Positions 1 through 4,229 of a stretch of DNA of 6,633 nucleotides are shown here, in pieces. Origin of the DNA: JACDAN01 sp035697545 (GTDB taxonomy: Bacteria > Actinomycetota > Thermoleophilia > Gaiellales > Gaiellaceae). The DNA lies in contig DASSCT010000148.1 in assembly GCA_035697545.1 (NCBI GenBank), positions 1 to 6,633 of the forward strand, read 5' to 3'. The notes beneath the pieces are model-generated. The model had not been told where the DNA came from, made no database searches, and worked only from the letters and a program-made list of their open reading frames with translations. The stretch's first letter is position 1. Each line of letters opens with the position of its first letter. Both the position numbers and the translations under genes were made by a program.

Positions 1-1398
1 CCCGGAGATCACGATCATCGCTCCGAAGATGCCGCGGGCGATGAAGTACGCATGGAGCTGCGGCAGGACGTTCACCTCGGGAATGCCCTGCGCCCAGCTG
101 AAGCCCTGCTGGAACCCGGCGAGGGTGAGCACGCTGAAGAACCCGGTGAAGCCGAGGGTGACGAGCCAGAACTGCCACTCGCTGAGCGTGCGGCTCCAGA
201 GCGGGCGTTTGTAGATCTGGGCGACCATGTAGTCGATCACGCCCATGCCGAGGATCGTGAATGCGCCGAGCAGGGCTAAGTGCGCATGCGCGACGACGAA
301 GTTCGTGAAGTGCGTCAGCCGGTTGAAGGGCTGGAGCGCCTCGAACGCTCCCTGGATGTTCACGAGCCAGTAGAAGAAGAACGCGGTCAGCGTGAAGCGC
401 AGGGGCAAGTTCGTGAAGAACTTGTCCCAGTTGCCCTTCATCGTCCCGAGGATGTTGATCGTGAAGGCGAAGACCGGAATCAGCAGCGACCACGAGGAAA
501 CGGTCGCGATGGTCTTCAGCCAGGCCGGCGTCGGCGACTGGAGGATGTGGTGGTCGCCGACCCCGGTGTAGAAGAACGCGATGCCCCAGAAGCTGACGAG
601 GGAGAGCGTGTAGCTGTAGAGCGGGGTGTTCGTGATCCGCGGAACGAGGTAGAGGGTCAGCGCGACGAGCATCGGCGTGAGCCAGAGCCCGAAGAGGTTG
701 TGGGAGTACCACCAGTTGAGGATCGCGTCGGAGAGGCTGTTCTCAAGCGCGCCGGACGGGGCGCCCCAGATCTCCCCAGGTCGCCAGATCACGTTGCCGA
801 TCGCGTAGTCGACGGCCAGCCAGATCGGGCTGGCGATGAACCACCAGACCGTGACGTAGATCGGCCGGATCGTCCGCAGCTGGACGGTCGCCAGGATGTT
901 GACGATGTTGGCGCACCAGATCACGAGCAGCAGGATGTCGAGCGGCCAGATCAGTTCCCCGTACTCGCGGCCCTGGCTGTGGCCGGTGAGAAGGCCGATG
1001 AGCCCGAGCACGAGCAATCCGTTCCAGGCCCACGCGCAGGCGACGCCGAGCCGCTCGCTCCACATTCCCTTCGTCCCGCAAAGCCGCGGGAGCATGTAGA
1101 AGAGCGCGCCGAAGTACATCATCGTCAGCCAGGCGAGGATCACGCCGTTCACGTGCTCCTGCCGGACGCGGCTGAACGAGAGCCACGAGATGCTGCCGAA
1201 GGCGTCGGGGCTGACGAACTCCGTGGCGAGCACGAGCCCGAAGAGGTCGACGACGGTCAGCCAGATGACCGACGAGAGCAGCCAGTGCCGTGCGGCCCGA
1301 TCCGGAAGCGGAACCGACCTCACGGCCGGCTCGATCAGCGGGACACGCGCCGCCTCCGCAGCACCCGGACGCTCGCGCTCGACCGTGCGCTCGCCCAT
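1..1398 (-). CDS. cbb3-type (CcoN-like) cytochrome c oxidase subunit I, C-terminus cut by window edge
   Basis: Translation of the minus strand from the ATG at 1398 stays open for 466 codons to the window edge. The product is a polytopic membrane protein with about eleven hydrophobic helices. It carries the haem-copper oxidase ligand set in the order and spacing of cbb3 oxidases: H82 (low-spin haem), H233 in a YSHN motif (CuB), Y277 six residues before H283-H284 (cross-linking Tyr plus two CuB ligands), and H371 and H373 in an AHAH motif (high- and low-spin haem). It should reduce O2 to water in the cytoplasmic membrane. The Glu expected four residues after the first CuB His in NorB nitric oxide reductases is absent (SHNLFGLW), which favours an oxidase. 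An in-frame TAG lies five codons before the ATG, so no earlier start is possible; I see no clear Shine-Dalgarno. CcoN is about 470-480 residues, so little should be missing. No CcoO or CcoP gene is visible. Oddity: the conserved FEGP Glu of CcoN aligns with Q349. Confidence 0.88.
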   Translation of the reverse strand, partial: MGERTVERERPGAAEAARVPLIEPAVRSVPLPDRAARHWLLSSVIWLTVVDLFGLVLATEFVSPDAFGSISWLSFSRVRQEHVNGVILAWLTMMYFGALFYMLPRLCGTKGMWSERLGVACAWAWNGLLVLGLIGLLTGHSQGREYGELIWPLDILLLVIWCANIVNILATVQLRTIRPIYVTVWWFIASPIWLAVDYAIGNVIWRPGEIWGAPSGALENSLSDAILNWWYSHNLFGLWLTPMLVALTLYLVPRITNTPLYSYTLSLVSFWGIAFFYTGVGDHHILQSPTPAWLKTIATVSSWSLLIPVFAFTINILGTMKGNWDKFFTNLPLRFTLTAFFFYWLVNIQGAFEALQPFNRLTHFTNFVVAHAHLALLGAFTILGMGVIDYMVAQIYKRPLWSRTLSEWQFWLVTLGFTGFFSVLTLAGFQQGFSWAQGIPEVNVLPQLHAYFIARGIFGAMIVISG

Positions 1399-1504
1399 CG
1401 CCGACCGAGGCTACGACGCCCGAGCCGGCAAGTCGGCGAAGATGACGAAACTGTCATTTGCTCGTCATTTGCAGGTCATCCGGGGTAAGGTCGTCACGGC
1501 GGAG
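1399..1504. promoter_or_regulatory. divergent intergenic region between oxidase and response regulator genes
   Basis: This 106-base gap separates the divergent starts of the oxidase gene and the response regulator gene, so it must hold the promoters of both unless either is read from further away. Its right half is less GC-rich than the flanks and carries the GTCAT repeats annotated separately. No convincing sigma-70 -35/-10 pair is visible for the leftward gene. For the rightward gene, TAAGGT at 1486-1491 fits the loose actinobacterial TANNNT -10 pattern. This is a weak match. Confidence 0.6.
1453..1483 (+). promoter_or_regulatory. OmpR/PhoB-type operator: three 11-base-spaced GTCAT repeats
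   Basis: GTCATTTGC occurs at 1453-1461 and again at 1464-1472, and a third partial copy, GTCATCCGG, at 1475-1483. Each copy starts exactly 11 bases after the previous one. PhoB-family regulators bind head-to-tail dimers to direct repeats with this period, and the E. coli Pho box half-site (CTGTCAT) resembles the first copy, preceded by CT. An inverted copy, ATGAC at 1442-1446, forms a perfect ATGAC-N6-GTCAT palindrome with the first repeat. A possible -10 (TAAGGT, 1486-1491) begins 11 bases after repeats one and two, the arrangement of PhoB-activated promoters. The inferred ligand is the response regulator encoded immediately downstream. Confidence 0.6.
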
Positions 1505-2167
1505 ATGCGGCTGTTGGTTATCGAGGACGAACCTCGGATCCTCGGCTTCCTCGCTCGCGGCATGGAGGCGGAGGGCTTTACGGTCGACGCCGCAGAAACG
1601 GGAGCAGAAGGGCTCGAGCGTGCCCTCAGGTCTGCTTACGACGTCGTTCTCCTCGACCTGCTGCTCCCGGGCCTCGACGGTCTCAGCATCCTCAGGGAGC
1701 TACAGCGGAGGCGGCCCGAGCTTCCCGTCGTCATCGTCTCGGCCCGCTCCGATCTCCAGACGAAGCTTCGGGGTTTCAGCCTCGGGGCGAGCGATTACGT
1801 CTCCAAGCCGTTCGCGTTCGACGAGCTCGTCGCGCGGGTCCGCGTCCAGCTTCGGCGCCAAGTGCCGACGAGCGATCAGGGCCTCGTGCGCGCGGGAGCG
1901 TTGACGCTCGACCTCGCGCGGAGGCAGGCGCGAATCGGCGAGCTCGTCGCCGACCTCTCGGACCGCGAGTTCCGCGTGCTCCATCACCTCGTCGTGCATG
2001 CAGGCGAGATCGTCAGCCGCGAGCGCCTCCTGTCTCAGGTGTGGGGCTACCACTTCGATCCGGGCTCCAACGTCGTCGACGTCTGCGTGCGCCGCCTGCG
2101 AAAGAAACTGGGGGCCGGCGACGTCATCGAGACCGTTCGTCATGCGGGTTATCGCCTGGGCGCGTAG
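1505..2167 (+). CDS. OmpR/PhoB-family two-component response regulator
   Basis: This 220-residue protein has a receiver domain (about 1-118) and a C-terminal winged-helix DNA-binding domain (about 126-220). In the receiver, E7-D8 form the acidic pocket, D51 (LLDLLLPG) is the phosphoacceptor, S79 is the switch residue and K101 (SKPF) the conserved lysine. The winged helix shows the OmpR pattern: LSDREFRVLHHL, then a recognition region around 186-202 (NVVDVCVRRLRKKLG) and a C-terminal hairpin ending RHAGYRLGA. Length is typical of the family. The ATG at 1505 gives the usual start MRLLVIEDE. Its Shine-Dalgarno is poor: GGAG abuts the ATG, and GGTAAGG lies about 14 bases upstream. The reading frame is open back to 1190, but that extension is antisense to the oxidase gene and resembles no protein. 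It is co-transcribed with the kinase that overlaps its 3' end. The 11-base repeats upstream suggest autoregulation. The stimulus and target genes are not known. Confidence 0.95.
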   Translation: MRLLVIEDEPRILGFLARGMEAEGFTVDAAETGAEGLERALRSAYDVVLLDLLLPGLDGLSILRELQRRRPELPVVIVSARSDLQTKLRGFSLGASDYVSKPFAFDELVARVRVQLRRQVPTSDQGLVRAGALTLDLARRQARIGELVADLSDREFRVLHHLVVHAGEIVSRERLLSQVWGYHFDPGSNVVDVCVRRLRKKLGAGDVIETVRHAGYRLGA

Positions 2168-3221
2168 TAACGCGGTCGAGGTCGCGTGGGGCGCCTTCGC
2201 GCTCGTGAACCTCGCGGCCATGGTCGCCTGGCCGAACTGGGAGACGATCCCGTTCCACTTCATCTGGGTCAGCCTGACGCTCGTTTACGGCTTCCGCATC
2301 TGGCGACCGGCGCCCACGTTCGGGATCCTCGGCCTCGTCGCGCTCGCCAGCGGGAGCCTGATCCTTGCCGACGCGTTCAGCGAGGCGCAGCCGTGGGGAG
2401 AGCTCTTCGAGGTCCCGCTCATGTCCGCGATGTTCCTGGCGATGGTCTGGCACGCCGGGCGGCGCCAGGAGGCGCTCCATGCGGTCCAGCGCGAGGCGGC
2501 GGAGCGCGCTTCGCTGCTCGAACGCCAGGAGCGTTTCCTCCACGACGTCTCGCACGAGCTCCGAACACCCGTGACGATCGCGCGTGGCCACCTCGAGGTC
2601 TTCCACCGGCCTGCCGGAGAGCACCCACACGAGATCGAGGTCGCCCTCGACGAGCTCAAGCGAATCGACCGGATCCTGGAGCGGCTGCTGCTCCTGGCCA
2701 AGGCCGACCGACCTGACTTCCTCGTACTCGTGCAGATCGACGTCGAGCACTTCCTCGAGGACGTCTTCATGCGCTGGTCCGAGGTCGCGCCTCGCGTCTG
2801 GCGGCTGGGGGAGCTAGCGGACGGGACTGTGCGTGTCGATCCGGAGGCGCTGCGGATCGCCCTCGACGCGCTGCTCGAGAACGCCGTCAAGTACACAGAC
2901 CGTCAGGACGCGATTCAGCTGAGCGCTGCGGCTCGAGGAGGCGAGCTCGTCATCGAGGTCGCGGACGAGGGCTGCGGCGTGCCTGCCGAGGCGCTCGAGC
3001 GGATCTTTCACCGCTTCACGCGAGTGGATCCGGCGCGAAGCCGCACGAAGGGCGGCGTCGGTCTCGGCCTGGCGATCGTCGACGCCATCGCCAAGGCGCA
3101 CGGCGGGCGGTGCGCGGTGAGAACCTCGCTCGAGGGATCGACGTTCTCGTTGCGGCTGCCGGGCTTCCAGGCCGCCCCGACGGCGGCTTTGCCGCGCGGC
3201 GTCGTCCGCGTTAGTCCTTGA
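2142..3221 (+). CDS. membrane sensor histidine kinase (HisKA-HATPase)
   Basis: This 359-residue protein starts inside the 3' end of the response regulator gene (26-base overlap in another frame), so the two should be translationally coupled and form a cognate pair. Four hydrophobic segments (about 11-30, 37-52, 58-78 and 86-103) with short loops make a membrane sensor unit; no separate extracytoplasmic or PAS domain is seen. A helix at 104-132 links to HisKA, where H138 in HDVSHELRTP is the phosphorylated histidine. The ATPase domain has an N box (LLENAVKYT, N247), a G1 box (DEGCGVP, D275), an F box (IFHRF, 288-292) and a G2 box (GGVGLGLAIV, 304-313), so it looks catalytically intact. The ATG at 2142 is chosen because the sequence before it reads as the shifted regulator gene and later starts would lose the first membrane segment. 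GAGA about nine bases upstream is a weak Shine-Dalgarno. The last 19 residues extend past the ATPase fold and end within the convergent gene. Confidence 0.93.
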   Translation: MRVIAWARSNAVEVAWGAFALVNLAAMVAWPNWETIPFHFIWVSLTLVYGFRIWRPAPTFGILGLVALASGSLILADAFSEAQPWGELFEVPLMSAMFLAMVWHAGRRQEALHAVQREAAERASLLERQERFLHDVSHELRTPVTIARGHLEVFHRPAGEHPHEIEVALDELKRIDRILERLLLLAKADRPDFLVLVQIDVEHFLEDVFMRWSEVAPRVWRLGELADGTVRVDPEALRIALDALLENAVKYTDRQDAIQLSAAARGGELVIEVADEGCGVPAEALERIFHRFTRVDPARSRTKGGVGLGLAIVDAIAKAHGGRCAVRTSLEGSTFSLRLPGFQAAPTAALPRGVVRVSP

Positions 3222-4173
3222 GCGGGGCTTGAATCTCCGTCTCGGCCGGCTCGCCTCGCCGGAGCTCGCGGCTGCGCTCGCTCTCCGCGTTCACCTCCGC
3301 GCCGAAAAGCAGCGCGAGCGCGGTGAGCCAGAGCCAGGTCAGCATGATGATCACGGCGGCGAGTGATCCCCACGCCTTGTTGTACGAGGAGAACTGGCTG
3401 ACGTAGAACGCGAACCCGCCGGAGGCCACGAGCCAGATGATGAGCGCGACCACAGTCCCGAGCGACAGGAACTGCCAGCGGGGGTGGTCGACGTTCGGCC
3501 CGAGGTACAGCACCGTCGCGAAGACGAGCAGCAGGCCGAGGATCAAGATCGGCCACTGCGCCGTCCACCAGAGCCAGTTGACCACTGACTCCATGTCCAC
3601 GGCTGAGCCGATCCACCGGGAGACGTGTGGCCCGAGGACAAGTAGGCCGAAGGCCAGCACGAAGGCGATCAGGAGCAAGATGACCATCGCGAGCGCGGTC
3701 AGTCGCCGCTTGATGAACCCACGCGTCTCTTCGCGGCCGTACGCGACGTTGAGCGCCCACATCAGCGTTTCCATCGCGCCGGTAAGGGTCCAGAGCGCCA
3801 GCACCGACCCGATCACGACCAACGCGATGCCCGAGTTCGCCTGCGACTCGACGACGCGCTCCATCGTTTTCTGGATGAGGTCGAGCGCTTCCTGCGGAAC
3901 GATCCCCTGGAGCTTCTCGATGATCGTCGTGATCAAGTCCTCGTCGGCGGCCAGGTTGAAGACGCCGACCGCGACGAGCAGCAGCGACGGGATCGCGAGG
4001 AACGCGTAGTAGGCAAGCGCGGCCGCCAGGTTGGTGATGTGGTCGTTGAGGGCCGACTTGCCGGCGCGGATCAGGATCGCGAGATAGTCGCGCTTCGAAA
4101 GGTCGCGCACTCCCGGCTCGGCCAGCTTTGGCTCCTCGCGTTCAGGCTGAGGGGTTTCGGCCGCCTCGCTCAT
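3211..4173 (-). CDS. YihY/virulence factor BrkB family inner-membrane protein
   Basis: The 320-residue product matches the YihY/BrkB (UPF0761) family in length and layout. It has a charged cytoplasmic N-terminus (1-45) and six hydrophobic segments (about 48-73, 114-135, 159-182, 203-224, 236-258 and 268-292). Family landmarks are visible: NLAAALAYYAFLAIPSLLL near the first helix, GFIKRRLTAL around 152-161, LYLGPNVDHPRW around 222-233 before helix five, and the final block with GSLAAVIIMLTWLWL ending in FGAEVNAE (290-297). The molecular function of the family is not firmly established. It was once annotated as ribonuclease BN, which is now considered wrong for these membrane proteins; I would not assign a substrate. 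The ATG at 4173 is supported by a strong Shine-Dalgarno. It lies 56 bases downstream of the MMPL stop on the same strand, so co-transcription is likely. The stop overlaps the convergent kinase stop by 11 bases. Confidence 0.92.
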   Translation of the reverse strand: MSEAAETPQPEREEPKLAEPGVRDLSKRDYLAILIRAGKSALNDHITNLAAALAYYAFLAIPSLLLVAVGVFNLAADEDLITTIIEKLQGIVPQEALDLIQKTMERVVESQANSGIALVVIGSVLALWTLTGAMETLMWALNVAYGREETRGFIKRRLTALAMVILLLIAFVLAFGLLVLGPHVSRWIGSAVDMESVVNWLWWTAQWPILILGLLLVFATVLYLGPNVDHPRWQFLSLGTVVALIIWLVASGGFAFYVSQFSSYNKAWGSLAAVIIMLTWLWLTALALLFGAEVNAESERSRELRRGEPAETEIQAPLKD

Positions 4174-4183
4174 TCGAACGTGG

Positions 4184-4193
4184 TCCCTTCCCC
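4184..4193 (-). promoter_or_regulatory. Shine-Dalgarno for the YihY-family gene
   Basis: Read on the minus strand this is GGGGAAGGGA, a purine-rich ribosome binding site whose AAGGGA core ends 10 bases before the ATG at 4173. It is the clearest Shine-Dalgarno in the window and fixes the start of the YihY-family gene. It sits in the 56-base gap after the MMPL stop, where I see no terminator hairpin. Confidence 0.7.
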
Positions 4194-4229
4194 GATCTTA
4201 CGGAACTAACCCGCTCGCAAGGCCCCGCG

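Noticed and set aside
743..1186. Minus-strand frame of 147 codons within the oxidase gene
   Set aside because: It is a shifted frame of the oxidase coding strand, rich in Arg and Ala, without membrane segments or motifs.
1..1398. Assignment of the oxidase gene as nitric oxide reductase NorB
   Set aside because: The Glu that NorB has four residues after the first CuB/FeB histidine is missing, and the cross-linking Tyr of oxidases is present six residues before the HH pair.
280..1488. Long plus-strand open frame (402 codons) opposite the oxidase gene
   Set aside because: The translation is a run of Arg, Asp, Glu and Pro with no domain. It is the usual antisense shadow of a GC-rich gene whose minus-strand frame carries all haem-copper oxidase ligands.
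1190..1504. Upstream extension of the response regulator frame
   Set aside because: These codons lie antisense to the oxidase and across the operator repeats. The receiver domain starts normally at MRLLVIEDE (1505).
3183..3195. Short hairpin GCGGC-TTT-GCCGC near the kinase 3' end as a terminator
   Set aside because: The stem is only five base pairs, lies inside the coding sequence and is not followed by a run of T.
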